Assembly (NCBI RefSeq): GCF_000368565.1
Contig: NZ_KB849543.1
Span: 62,001 to 126,000 of the forward strand
Direction of reading: 5' to 3'
From: Acinetobacter gerneri DSM 14967 = CIP 107464 = MTCC 9824
Lineage (GTDB): Bacteria; Pseudomonadota; Gammaproteobacteria; Pseudomonadales; Moraxellaceae
Length of the DNA stretch: 64,000 nucleotides
The translations under genes were made by a program, and so were the position numbers. Below the pieces are notes generated by a model. The model worked only from the letters and a program-made list of their open reading frames with translations, did no database searches and was not told where the DNA came from. Below are positions 51,565 to 59,923 of the stretch, piece after piece. Within the stretch, counting starts at the first letter, position 1; each line of letters begins with the position of its first letter.

Positions 51565-51678
51565 GAGAAACCTACTCACTAGAGCAGGGAATATTCAATC
51601 ATCCATGTTTGAGATCTTCAATTTCCCTGCTTTAAAATACTAAATTCAGATTGTTAACTAACAATCGTCATGATTGAA

Positions 51679-52986
51679 TTATTCTGCGATCCCAGCGTAT
51701 GGAACATCTTTGTTGCCATAGCGACGTACACGGATATTGGCTTGCTCACCGTGACCTGCGAAACCTTCAAGTCCGCACAGGCGTGAACAATACTCACCAA
51801 CAAGTGTAGAAGCTTCATCTGTTAAAACTTTTTGATAAGTACATGTTTTAATAAACTTACCTACCCATAAACCGCCTGTATAACGTGCCGCTTTTTTCGT
51901 TGGTAAAGTATGGTTTGTACCAATCACTTTATCGCCGTATGCCACGTTGGTACGCGGACCGATAAATAACGCACCAAAGTTTTGTAGGTGATTGAGGAAA
52001 TAATCAGGATCATGTGTCATCACTTGCACATGCTCAAATGCCAATTTATTTGCAATTTCAAGCATTTCTTCATCAGAATCAGCAACGATCACTTCACCAA
52101 ACTTGTCCCATGCTTGACGAGCAATCGCCGCTGTTGGAAGGATATTGAGCAAACGCTCAACTTCAGAAATGGTATCTTTGGCAAGTTGCATAGATGTCGT
52201 CAATAAGATCGCAGGAGAGTCAGGACCATGTTCTGCTTGACCAAGTAAATCCGTTGCACAAAGCTCACCATCAACAGATTCATCAGCAATCACTAAAGTT
52301 TCGGTAGGGCCTGCAAATAAATCGATACCCACGCGACCAAATAATTGACGTTTCGCTTCTGCGACAAAGGCATTACCCGGACCAACTAAAATATCAACTG
52401 GAGCAATAGATTCTGTACCAATTGCCATCGCACCAATCGCTTGAACACCACCTAAACAGTAAATTTCATTGGCACCCGCCAAGTGTTGAGCAGCAACAAT
52501 TGCGGGAGCTGGCTTACCATTAAATGGTGGTGCGCATGTGATGATACGAGGTACACCTGCTACACGAGCAGTAATCACAGACATATGCGCTGATGCTAAA
52601 AGCGGATATTTACCACCTGGTACATAACAGCCTGCTGCACTTACAGGAATATTTTTATGACCGAGGATCACCCCAGGCATCGTTTCAACTTCGATATCTT
52701 TGATACTATCACGTTGATGACGAGCAAAATTTTCAACTTGAGTTTGTGCAAAACGAATATCGCTTAGATCACGTTTAGATAATTGTGATAAACACGCTTC
52801 GATTTCTTGTTCACTCAAAAGAAAGTTATCACGTTCTAATTTATCAAATTTTGCTGAAAGTTCTCTCACCGCAACATCGCCGCGATTTTCAATATCAGCA
52901 AGGATATTTTCAACTGTTTCGCGAACTTGAATTTGTGTATTTTTTACAGCTTCTGGCGCTGCACCTTGTTTTAACCAAACTGCCAT
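51679..52986 (-). CDS. Histidinol dehydrogenase-family protein, HpsN-like
   Basis: 435 residues of the HisD superfamily (NAD-dependent dehydrogenases oxidising an alcohol twice to an acid). Its N-terminus (VWLKQG...[28 protein letters not shown]) and the [11 protein letters not shown] and [17 protein letters not shown] motifs match sulfopropanediol dehydrogenase HpsN better than biosynthetic HisD, as I recall those sequences. No histidine biosynthesis gene is nearby; instead a permease and a LacI regulator are. A catabolic role on an alcohol-bearing acid is inferred; the substrate is not known. Confidence 0.8.
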   Translation of the reverse strand: MAVWLKQGAAPEAVKNTQIQVRETVENILADIENRGDVAVRELSAKFDKLERDNFLLSEQEIEACLSQLSKRDLSDIRFAQTQVENFARHQRDSIKDIEVETMPGVILGHKNIPVSAAGCYVPGGKYPLLASAHMSVITARVAGVPRIITCAPPFNGKPAPAIVAAQHLAGANEIYCLGGVQAIGAMAIGTESIAPVDILVGPGNAFVAEAKRQLFGRVGIDLFAGPTETLVIADESVDGELCATDLLGQAEHGPDSPAILLTTSMQLAKDTISEVERLLNILPTAAIARQAWDKFGEVIVADSDEEMLEIANKLAFEHVQVMTHDPDYFLNHLQNFGALFIGPRTNVAYGDKVIGTNHTLPTKKAARYTGGLWVGKFIKTCTYQKVLTDEASTLVGEYCSRLCGLEGFAGHGEQANIRVRRYGNKDVPYAGIAE

Positions 52987-53036
52987 GTCGAATTTTCCTT
53001 AGAGGGTAAAAGCTTCTTTTTTTAAAATAATGCTTT

Positions 53037-53052
53037 TTGCATACGTATGCAA
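53037..53052. promoter_or_regulatory. Perfect 16-bp palindrome, probable LacI-family operator
   Basis: TTGCATACGTATGCAA is a complete palindrome with central CG, the usual form of LacI/GalR operators. It lies about 50 bases upstream of the HpsN-like gene, between that gene and the divergent-facing end of the LacI-type regulator, and was seen only once. Confidence 0.7.
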
Positions 53053-53133
53053 TATTTTTTAAAAAATAAATTTAGATCATTAAAAGATCATGATTTTAAG
53101 TGGTTCATAAACTTAATATTTTATTTTATAAGA

Positions 53134-54168
53134 CTATTTAGGCAATCTAGCTGATTTTCGAATGATCAATTGACCTTCAACGATAATATTTTGAGGGGTG
53201 CTGCCATGATTTTGCATTTGCTCAAATAAAACTTGAATAGCTTGTTCGACCATTTGCTTTGAGGGCTGAGAAAAAGTGGTGAGCTGAAAAGATTCCCATG
53301 CAGCTAAATAGTTATCATCAAAACCAACAATAGAGATATCTTGACCAATTTTCAAAGCAAATTCATGCTGAGCAACTTCGAGTGCTGAAAGTGCCATTTG
53401 ATCATTGGCACAAAAAATAGCGTCAGGGCGGGGATCTGATTTTAGAAGCTCACGTGCAGCTTGTCTTGACTCCTCGTAAGTATAGTTTCCGAGTGCTTTT
53501 TGAATATTTTCAATGCCATGACTTTTCAGATAAGAAAAATAAGCTTCTTCCCGATCCCGATTGGTCGAAGAGGTGTGATCACCTGCAAGATAGGCAAAAT
53601 TGTGATGCTCACCGGCCAAAAGAAAATCTACAATTTGATGGACGCCTTGAACATTGTTCCCTGTGACACTTGAAATCGAGTTTGACTCAGTTTTACGGGT
53701 CAGCATCACCACAGGTAAATCATTTTGCATACATTCATCCGCAAGATGTGAGGATAAATTTACTGCAATAAGAATTAAGCCATCTAATGGATAATGCAAG
53801 ATTTCTTCCATCAACAAGTCAGAGTTATTTGTCGTTTTATTGGTAAATAATAAAATTCGATAACCATGGCTTGAGAGTTCAAAAGATAATTCTTCTAATA
53901 TGGTTTGGTAATAGGGATTGGAGTTGAGCGGCAGTACAATGCCAATCAAGTTGGTTTTTTTTGTGATCAGTGAACGAGCAATTAAATTCGGTCTATAACC
54001 GAGCTGTTTAGCAGCTTCAATGATTTTTTTTCGAGTTTTTTCAGAAACGCTCGCCCCAGGTGTGAAATGACGAGACACAGCCGATTGTGACACTCCTGCT
54101 AATTTTGCTACATCATGAGCAGTAACAGAGCGTCTTGGGTTTAGGGATGTGTCATGCGTATCTGCCAT
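53134..54168 (-). CDS. LacI-family transcriptional regulator
   Basis: 344 residues: N-terminal helix-turn-helix TAHDVAKLAGVSQSAVSRHF and hinge helix, then a periplasmic-binding-like sensor domain (from about residue 70). The hinge leads to a helix with the typical minor-groove segment. It lies 147 bases upstream of the HpsN-like gene on the same strand. It probably represses the dehydrogenase and permease genes through the palindrome at 53037. Confidence 0.93.
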   Translation of the reverse strand: MADTHDTSLNPRRSVTAHDVAKLAGVSQSAVSRHFTPGASVSEKTRKKIIEAAKQLGYRPNLIARSLITKKTNLIGIVLPLNSNPYYQTILEELSFELSSHGYRILLFTNKTTNNSDLLMEEILHYPLDGLILIAVNLSSHLADECMQNDLPVVMLTRKTESNSISSVTGNNVQGVHQIVDFLLAGEHHNFAYLAGDHTSSTNRDREEAYFSYLKSHGIENIQKALGNYTYEESRQAARELLKSDPRPDAIFCANDQMALSALEVAQHEFALKIGQDISIVGFDDNYLAAWESFQLTTFSQPSKQMVEQAIQVLFEQMQNHGSTPQNIIVEGQLIIRKSARLPK

Positions 54169-54467
54169 GGATCACGAGTGCCTATTCATTTTGTTGAATT
54201 TCGTTCGAATTATAGTTTCAATTGATCAGTTTTTCTAATTGAATTATTTCCGCATTGGAAAATAAAGACTTAGCCAGTGCTGAACAGGCAGTCACGAGTC
54301 ATATAGTGTCATTTAAATATTCTTTATTAAATATCTAAGCCCGTCCTTTGGTTTTATACAAAATCTAAGCTGGGCATTTTGATCTAGTCCTGAAGAACTC
54401 TCCATTTCTAGATCAAAATGCTTATATAAATTATTAAAAATATCAATCATATATCATTTAAATGCAA
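54169..54467. other. Intergenic region with a long inverted repeat
   Basis: A 13-bp perfect inverted repeat (CATTTTGATCTAG, 54375-54387, with 54408-54420) has a 20-base loop and no T run, just past the end of the outer-membrane protein gene. It might be a processing hairpin or a remnant. The remainder contains the LacI-gene promoter region and nothing else recognised. Confidence 0.5.
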
Positions 54468-55430
54468 TTAGTATTTAAACATATAGGTTAAATAGAAATT
54501 GTTATTTTCAGATTTATTTTCAGCGACGATATCTTTTTGCCACGAAGCGATCACAACAGAGTGATTTGGAAATTGATATTGAAGCGTTGGACCGATACCA
54601 AAACCTTTTGTTTTAGAGTCATTTAGTTTTTTTCCATTTAGCTCATCTTCTTCTAATTGATCGGCATAATAGCCACTAACACCAGCTTTCCATTGACCAA
54701 TTTTATATGCTGCCATGTATTCTACGAAAACCTCTGTCCCAGTTTTATAATTGGTATCCTGATTTTTCCAGTTAAAAGATAATCGTGGTTCAACACCAAG
54801 TTCAAATCCCAAGGGGCTTTCATATCTAAGTGCAACAATTGGTTGGATTGAAAATCTATTATTAGAAACATTTAATGCTCTATTTTTAGAATATGAGCCA
54901 GTAGGAATCACATAGTCCGTTGCAAAAACTGCATGCCAATTTTTATTTTCACCGAGATCCCATTGAAATAAAAACGGTCCAATAATAATATCGCCTAATC
55001 CATCTTGGCTATCTGAAAAATGTCCATCAGGTGTGTTCATCGAGTTTTTTGCATGAGCATAAGTCCCGATAAGTTCTGACGCAAAACTATCTGCACCAAA
55101 AATATGACTGTCCCACACGGTGAAAAATCGAACCGTTGCCGCATTTACTTTTAAATCAAAATCAGTTCCCTTAATTTCGTCACCTCTAGAATTATTTAAT
55201 CGTGACGAGTCTGTTTGAGCTGCCATGACTTGCAGATAGTTACCGGGAACAGGTGGGAATCCTCCGATTAAATAGAGTGAAGCACCCGCTGGAAATGAGT
55301 AATTACCATTTTCTGCAGCATGTCCAGAGATTGCAGGTAGTATCATTAAAGCAGGCACAACGAAGCTTGCTTTGATCATTTTTAGATTTAGCATAAGTCT
55401 ATCCATAGTGTTTTCGCTTATTTTTTCCAT
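54468..55430 (-). CDS. Outer-membrane protein of the phenol MetA-deg/SphA type
   Basis: 320 residues with a signal peptide (hydrophobic core FVVPALMILPAI, cleaved near GHA-AENG), then a beta-barrel-like protein ending in an aromatic residue (TYMFKY), as needed for barrel insertion. It resembles the Phenol_MetA_deg family found beside aromatic catabolic genes and thought to aid uptake of hydrophobic substrates. Start uncertain: ATG codons at 55430, 55406 and 55394 are possible, the last having GGAT before it. It is the last gene of the leftward catabolic arm. Confidence 0.75.
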   Translation of the reverse strand: MEKISENTMDRLMLNLKMIKASFVVPALMILPAISGHAAENGNYSFPAGASLYLIGGFPPVPGNYLQVMAAQTDSSRLNNSRGDEIKGTDFDLKVNAATVRFFTVWDSHIFGADSFASELIGTYAHAKNSMNTPDGHFSDSQDGLGDIIIGPFLFQWDLGENKNWHAVFATDYVIPTGSYSKNRALNVSNNRFSIQPIVALRYESPLGFELGVEPRLSFNWKNQDTNYKTGTEVFVEYMAAYKIGQWKAGVSGYYADQLEEDELNGKKLNDSKTKGFGIGPTLQYQFPNHSVVIASWQKDIVAENKSENNNFYLTYMFKY

Positions 55431-55549
55431 TTAAATAAGCACAGTTTTTGTTAATAAAAATTCATTATTGATTTCGCAATCATTTGTTTGTTTTAAAAGA
55501 TGATAAGTTTTAAGGTGAGGGATGCTTAAAACTTATCAAACTGGTGTAA

Positions 55550-56125
55550 TTATTTAGAAAAATGTTGTTCGAGTTCGCTGTCATATTGGGCATCTGTCAA
55601 AATAAATGCCATACGACACACTTGATTGGTTCTGTTTGCCCAAGCATGATTGGTACCACGTTGAACAACAACGCTATTTTCATGTACTTCGATTTCTTCA
55701 TCATCAAGCAATAATGTAATGGTGCCACTGATTACAATCCCGTAATCAATCGTTTCAGTACGATGCATCATTGGATGTCTAGAGTGAGTCGTTGAAGTAG
55801 CTGCTTTGACTTCACCCATATCTTTAAATGATGATTTTTCAGGATCTAGTGATAATTTATGTACATATTCGCTATCTGGTGGAAAATCTACAAAACGAAA
55901 GCGTGTGCCAGCAACAGTTGGACTAAGTGTGACTGCACCTGTCGCAACATCTTCAGTTTTTGCTGTAATGACTTGATTTTCGCCAGTATTCCATACTTCA
56001 TAAAAAATCATGCCCGGCGCATTTTCTAAATGATGGATATTATTTAAGTGACCACTTTTCAGTATGATGGCTTTACCATTTTCATCATGACCAGTCACAA
56101 CCCGATTAATTTCCTTTAAACTCAT
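55550..56125 (-). CDS. Cupin-domain protein
   Basis: 191 residues with a C-terminal cupin barrel: HRTETIDYGIVISGTITLLLDD is the first motif, GTNHAWANRTNQVCRMAF the second, supplying candidate metal ligands. The N-terminal 60 residues form a second beta region. Cupins in aromatic clusters are dioxygenases, isomerases or accessory sensors; none can be chosen here. Its start overlaps the Rieske gene stop by four bases (ATGA), so the two are translationally coupled. Confidence 0.75.
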   Translation of the reverse strand: MSLKEINRVVTGHDENGKAIILKSGHLNNIHHLENAPGMIFYEVWNTGENQVITAKTEDVATGAVTLSPTVAGTRFRFVDFPPDSEYVHKLSLDPEKSSFKDMGEVKAATSTTHSRHPMMHRTETIDYGIVISGTITLLLDDEEIEVHENSVVVQRGTNHAWANRTNQVCRMAFILTDAQYDSELEQHFSK

Positions 56126-56469
56126 TTTATTGTTTCCTTATACAAAAATATTTCATCAGAAATAATTTCAAAATAAATAGGCGTTAATTTTTTTCCTAAA
56201 CAGGGTCCATGCACACAAAGCCCTGTTGCGATATCAAATTTAGCTCCATGGCCAAAACACATTAAAAACTGCTGATCTGGACTCAGGTATTGATCTTTTT
56301 TTAAAGCCATTGCAGGTCCATTTTCATAATGAGGACAAGCATCTAACCATGCATATAATTTTCCATTACGACGTATGAGAATAATGTTTTTACTGAATAA
56401 ATTAGAATGTTTTGAAAATATATCATTTTGATTTAATTCAGTAATTTTGCATAAATACTCTAATTCCAT
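56122..56469 (-). CDS. Rieske [2Fe-2S] ferredoxin-like protein
   Basis: A 115-residue small Rieske protein with cluster ligands Cys45-x-His47 and Cys71-x2-His74, the gap being 23 residues. It is soluble with no targeting signal. Such proteins normally feed electrons to Rieske oxygenases, but no oxygenase alpha subunit is in this cluster. A repair role for the adjacent extradiol enzyme's iron is possible and speculative. It lies between the VOC and cupin genes and overlaps the latter. Confidence 0.8.
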   Translation of the reverse strand: MELEYLCKITELNQNDIFSKHSNLFSKNIILIRRNGKLYAWLDACPHYENGPAMALKKDQYLSPDQQFLMCFGHGAKFDIATGLCVHGPCLGKKLTPIYFEIISDEIFLYKETIK

Positions 56470-56492
56470 GAACAGGATCTCCTAGAGGAGAT

Positions 56493-57407
56493 TTATGGAA
56501 GAACTCGTTCAGAATATTTCAATAAAAAGCGTTGCGTCGTGTCTTTGGCATAATGTGATGTCCTTGGAGCCCAACTGTCATCGTGTTTATCCATATCGGC
56601 ATCGTATTCAACATGACAGCCCAAAGGAGAGTTGAAATACCAAAACCAGTTTGATCCCAAAATGTGACGTCCAGGTCCCCAATAAGTGGTGTAACCAAGC
56701 TCTGTAAATCGAGATCCAGCAATCATTAATTCAGTCGGTCCAGCTAAATGGAAGGCAAAATGGTCAATGCCTTGCGCTTCAGGAGGAGCTTGAATAATAA
56801 GTAATGTATGATGGTCATCATTGGCTTTCGGTCTTAAAAAACAGCCTGCATCTTGCATAATGTCTGAAATTCGAAAACCAAGACGATTGCAATAAAAATC
56901 ATTTGCCGCTTTTACATCGGGTACAAATAAAACAAAATGACCTAAAGAACGTGGTAATGGAGCATCAGTTGCAGGGATACCTAGTTCATTGATTGCTCTT
57001 TGTGGTTTAGCGCCTGGAGAATTGATTTTTTCAGCTTCTAAATGTAATTCTTTGCGAATCGAAACTTGAAATTTGAGTGAGAAACCTGATGCATCAACAG
57101 TTTCTAAAGTTCCATCTGCATTGATATTAACGACTCGATCTTTAGAAAGTTCATTGTAAATTTCATTTAGCGCATGTTTATTGACAACACCATAGACTTG
57201 TTGTCTCAAAGAACTACCATTCGCTAAAGCAGGAAGATCACAATTTTTTTCATCATAAATTTCTATGGATGTACCATCCAACGCTGAATAAATCGCATGA
57301 GTTTCACTCAGATAAGTTTCTTGTAAACCATAATCTTTTAAAAATTGGCAAGACTCATTAAACTGAGTAACTGCAAATACTAAAGTATCGGGACCGATAA
57401 TATTCAT
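56493..57407 (-). CDS. VOC-family extradiol-type dioxygenase
   Basis: A 304-residue protein with two VOC modules (about 5-115 and 155-270). The second holds the Fe(II) triad expected for type I extradiol dioxygenases: His157, His216 and Glu267. Such enzymes cleave catechol-like rings next to a hydroxyl group. The first gene of the leftward arm, starting 111 bases from LysR. The ATG at 57407 is preceded by AAGGAAAA at proper spacing; the frame opens 10 codons earlier. The exact substrate is unknown. Confidence 0.8.
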   Translation of the reverse strand: MNIIGPDTLVFAVTQFNESCQFLKDYGLQETYLSETHAIYSALDGTSIEIYDEKNCDLPALANGSSLRQQVYGVVNKHALNEIYNELSKDRVVNINADGTLETVDASGFSLKFQVSIRKELHLEAEKINSPGAKPQRAINELGIPATDAPLPRSLGHFVLFVPDVKAANDFYCNRLGFRISDIMQDAGCFLRPKANDDHHTLLIIQAPPEAQGIDHFAFHLAGPTELMIAGSRFTELGYTTYWGPGRHILGSNWFWYFNSPLGCHVEYDADMDKHDDSWAPRTSHYAKDTTQRFLLKYSERVLP

Positions 57408-57486
57408 AAAAATTTTCCTTAATTTTCTTTTTTTCATTATTTTAATTTTTTATTATTTACTCAAATGATTATTAACAATACTATGT

Positions 57487-57501
57487 ATTGATTTCATCAA
57501 T
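57487..57501. promoter_or_regulatory. LysR-type box between VOC and LysR genes
   Basis: ATTGAT-TTC-ATCAAT, a perfect inverted repeat with the T-N11-A core of LysR-family sites. It lies 17 bases before the LysR start and 79 bases before the VOC-gene start. A second copy lies after the LysR gene. Confidence 0.7.
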
Positions 57502-57518
57502 GTATATAAAGGATTATT

Positions 57519-58439
57519 ATGCGATATAAAAACTTAGATTTAAACTTACTGGTTGCATTAAATCACTTTTTAACGGAACAAAGTGTAAGTAAAGCTGCTG
57601 AAAAAATGTATATAACTCAGTCCTCGGCAAGTAATGCATTATCTAGATTAAGAGAGTATTTTGATGATGATATTTTAATTCCTGTTGGAAAGAATATGAC
57701 GCTCACTGCAAGAGCTAAAACATTAGTAAAACCTGTAAAAGAAATTTTATTTTCCATTGATTCTAAAATTATTCAAAAGCCATTTTTCGATCCACATACA
57801 GACTTATTAAAATTTAAGATTTGTGTATCAGATTATTCATTAGCAACAGTTTGCCCGATACTCATCGATTACATTAGAGAAAATAATTACAACATTCATT
57901 TAGATTTTATTGCCCAGACGACAAAACCAGAATTTGCACTTGAATATGAAGAAGTAGATTTATTGATAATTCCTGAAATTTCAGCAGCACAAAAGCATCC
58001 TATAGAGCATGTTTTTGAAGATGATTTTGTTTGTATTTCATCTAAAAAATACTCAAATATAGGTGAGACTATTGGTTATGATGATTTTGTAAATACGCCG
58101 CATGTTGTAATGAAACCGACTTTTGCCAGTGGTTCTATAGAATCCATCTGGATGAATGATATCGGTATAGAACGTAAAATTGCAGTATCTTGTTACAGTT
58201 TTTCTATGATTCCAGTTTTTGTTGCCAATTCAAATTATATTGCGACTATTCATAGAGGCTTAGCAGCCAAATATGCCGAAAGTCATGATTTAACTATTCA
58301 TGAATTACCTTTTGAATTTCCTAAGTTTAGACAAACAGTGCAATGGCATAGATATAAAGAAAAGGATCAAGAGCTTTTATTTTTGATCAATATTTTGAAA
58401 GAGTGTTATAAAAAAATGTCAATTTTTAAAGAGATTTGA
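57519..58439 (+). CDS. LysR-family transcriptional activator of the NahR/NodD group
   Basis: 306 residues. The N-terminus is the winged helix-turn-helix NLLVALNHFLTEQSVSKAAEKM...SSASNALSRLREYF of the NahR/NodD/PnbR-type subgroup. The rest is the ligand-sensing domain. It sits between the two arms of the catabolic cluster, which it probably activates in response to the substrate or a pathway intermediate. The gene is AT-rich even by local standards. Confidence 0.9.
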   Translation: MRYKNLDLNLLVALNHFLTEQSVSKAAEKMYITQSSASNALSRLREYFDDDILIPVGKNMTLTARAKTLVKPVKEILFSIDSKIIQKPFFDPHTDLLKFKICVSDYSLATVCPILIDYIRENNYNIHLDFIAQTTKPEFALEYEEVDLLIIPEISAAQKHPIEHVFEDDFVCISSKKYSNIGETIGYDDFVNTPHVVMKPTFASGSIESIWMNDIGIERKIAVSCYSFSMIPVFVANSNYIATIHRGLAAKYAESHDLTIHELPFEFPKFRQTVQWHRYKEKDQELLFLINILKECYKKMSIFKEI

Positions 58440-58746
58440 TGAATAGTGAAACATGTGATGTATTGATTTCATAAATGTAGCTCATTGATAAGTTTAATTT
58501 GAATTGTTTTTGGCAAATATCTAAATTTGATCCATTGGTAGATAAATTAATTTGGTCGATTATAAGATAAGTTGATTAAATTGTTTTATTTAGTTTCATG
58601 GATTTAAAGTGGATTTAAAGCCAAGGGAATTAATATATTAAAATATAATGGATTATTTTTGCATTTTTATTTTAGATGAAAATAATTTATTTATTTTATT
58701 TTTTGGTTTTATAGCTATTTAAATTAAATAAATAATGAGGTTTTAT
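58440..58746. other. Regulatory gap before the rightward catabolic arm
   Basis: A 307-bp AT-rich gap holding a second LysR-type motif (58462-58476, entered separately) and the unidentified promoter of the rightward arm. I see no RNA gene, terminator or coding sequence in it. Confidence 0.45.
58462..58476. promoter_or_regulatory. Second LysR-type box, upstream of the rightward arm
   Basis: ATTGAT-TTC-ATAAAT, equal to the box at 57487 except for one base, and it keeps T-N11-A. The shared context runs TGTATTGATTTCATnAATGTA. It lies 270 bases before the hydrolase start. Confidence 0.55.
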
Positions 58747-59904
58747 ATGTTTCACTATTTCCCAACAAATTATGTGTGGAGTTTATCTACGTTAATTGCA
58801 CTTGGTTATGGCGGTAATATCGGTGAAATTGACGAAATATGTAAACCAATCCTTGATGCTTCTAAAAATGGTGATGATGTCAATACAAAAGCATTTATGG
58901 AAGTTTGGAGAAAGTTTGCTGATCAATTAGTTGAACTTGCTAATGAAGATTTAGCGCTAGGGCGTGAATTTTCTGCTGGTGAAAAACTCGAACGTGCTGG
59001 TTTGTACTATCTTACTGCTGAACGTATGCAGGAACATGGTGATCCTGAGCGAGTATTTGTTTATGCCAAGGCTCTAGAATGCTACGACTTATCTCGAAAA
59101 TATAAAAAAGAAAATGTTACTCGTGTAGAAATTCCGTATGGCGATAGCCACATCAGTGCAATTTATATTAAGGCTGATACTGGAAATGCCAAATCTCCAG
59201 TCGTCGTTATGATGAATGGTTTAGATTCAAGCAAAGAACTTCTTTATGGAACCCCTTTAACTGAAAAATTACGTAAACGTGGCGTTTCACTTTTATGTAT
59301 TGATCAACCTGGTACTGGCGAAGCTTTGCGTTTGCAAAATTTAACTGCTGTATATAACACAGAAGTATGGGCGTCTCCGATCGTTGATTGGCTTTATCAA
59401 CAACCAGAAATTGATTCAAAAAATATTGGTGCTTTAGGGATTTCGTTGGGTGGATATTATGCTCCTCGTGCAGTCGCATTTGAGCCACGTTTTGCATGTG
59501 GTGCTGTTTGGGGTGCAAATCATGATTGGCGTGAAGTTCAACAAGCGCGTTATAAAAATGAAGGTGAAAGACCAGTACCTCATTATTGGAAACATGTTGA
59601 ATGGGTGTTTGGTGCCAAAGATTTAGAAGACTTCTTTAAGAAAGCTGAAAACATGCATTTAAATGGCGTATTACAAAATATTAAAGTGCCATTTTTAGTC
59701 ACTCACGGTGATAACGACAGACAGATTCCATTGAAGTATGCCTATGAAACATATGAACAATTAGTCAATAGCCCTAAACGTGATTTGGTTGTATTTACCG
59801 CACGGGAAGGTGGTGTCGAGCATTGTTCATTGGACAATCCGTATAACGCAGCCGATACCCTTGCGGATTGGTTAGCTGAACAATTGAATTGCCGTGTAGC
59901 TTAA
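58747..59904 (+). CDS. Alpha/beta hydrolase resembling 2,6-dihydroxypseudooxynicotine hydrolase
   Basis: 385 residues with an N-terminal helical cap region of about 130 residues and a C-terminal alpha/beta hydrolase. The candidate catalytic residues are Glu164 (in NGLDSSKE), Ser233 (GISLGG), Asp324 (HGDNDRQIP) and His359 (GVEHCS), the Glu-Ser-Asp-His tetrad as I recall it for 2,6-dihydroxypseudooxynicotine hydrolase, an enzyme cleaving a C-C bond. The ATG at 58747 has TGAGG before it; the in-frame ATG at 58735 supplies that site. It heads the rightward arm. Confidence 0.75.
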   Translation: MFHYFPTNYVWSLSTLIALGYGGNIGEIDEICKPILDASKNGDDVNTKAFMEVWRKFADQLVELANEDLALGREFSAGEKLERAGLYYLTAERMQEHGDPERVFVYAKALECYDLSRKYKKENVTRVEIPYGDSHISAIYIKADTGNAKSPVVVMMNGLDSSKELLYGTPLTEKLRKRGVSLLCIDQPGTGEALRLQNLTAVYNTEVWASPIVDWLYQQPEIDSKNIGALGISLGGYYAPRAVAFEPRFACGAVWGANHDWREVQQARYKNEGERPVPHYWKHVEWVFGAKDLEDFFKKAENMHLNGVLQNIKVPFLVTHGDNDRQIPLKYAYETYEQLVNSPKRDLVVFTAREGGVEHCSLDNPYNAADTLADWLAEQLNCRVA

Positions 59905-59923
59905 ATAATATAAGGGATAGATC

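Noticed and set aside
51679..52986. Biosynthetic hisD
   Set aside because: No other histidine gene is nearby, the N-terminus and motifs fit HpsN better, and the neighbours are a permease and a LacI regulator.
54169..54467. LacI operator or second palindrome upstream of the LacI gene
   Set aside because: Only weak symmetry was found (around 54200); the clear palindrome is at 53037.
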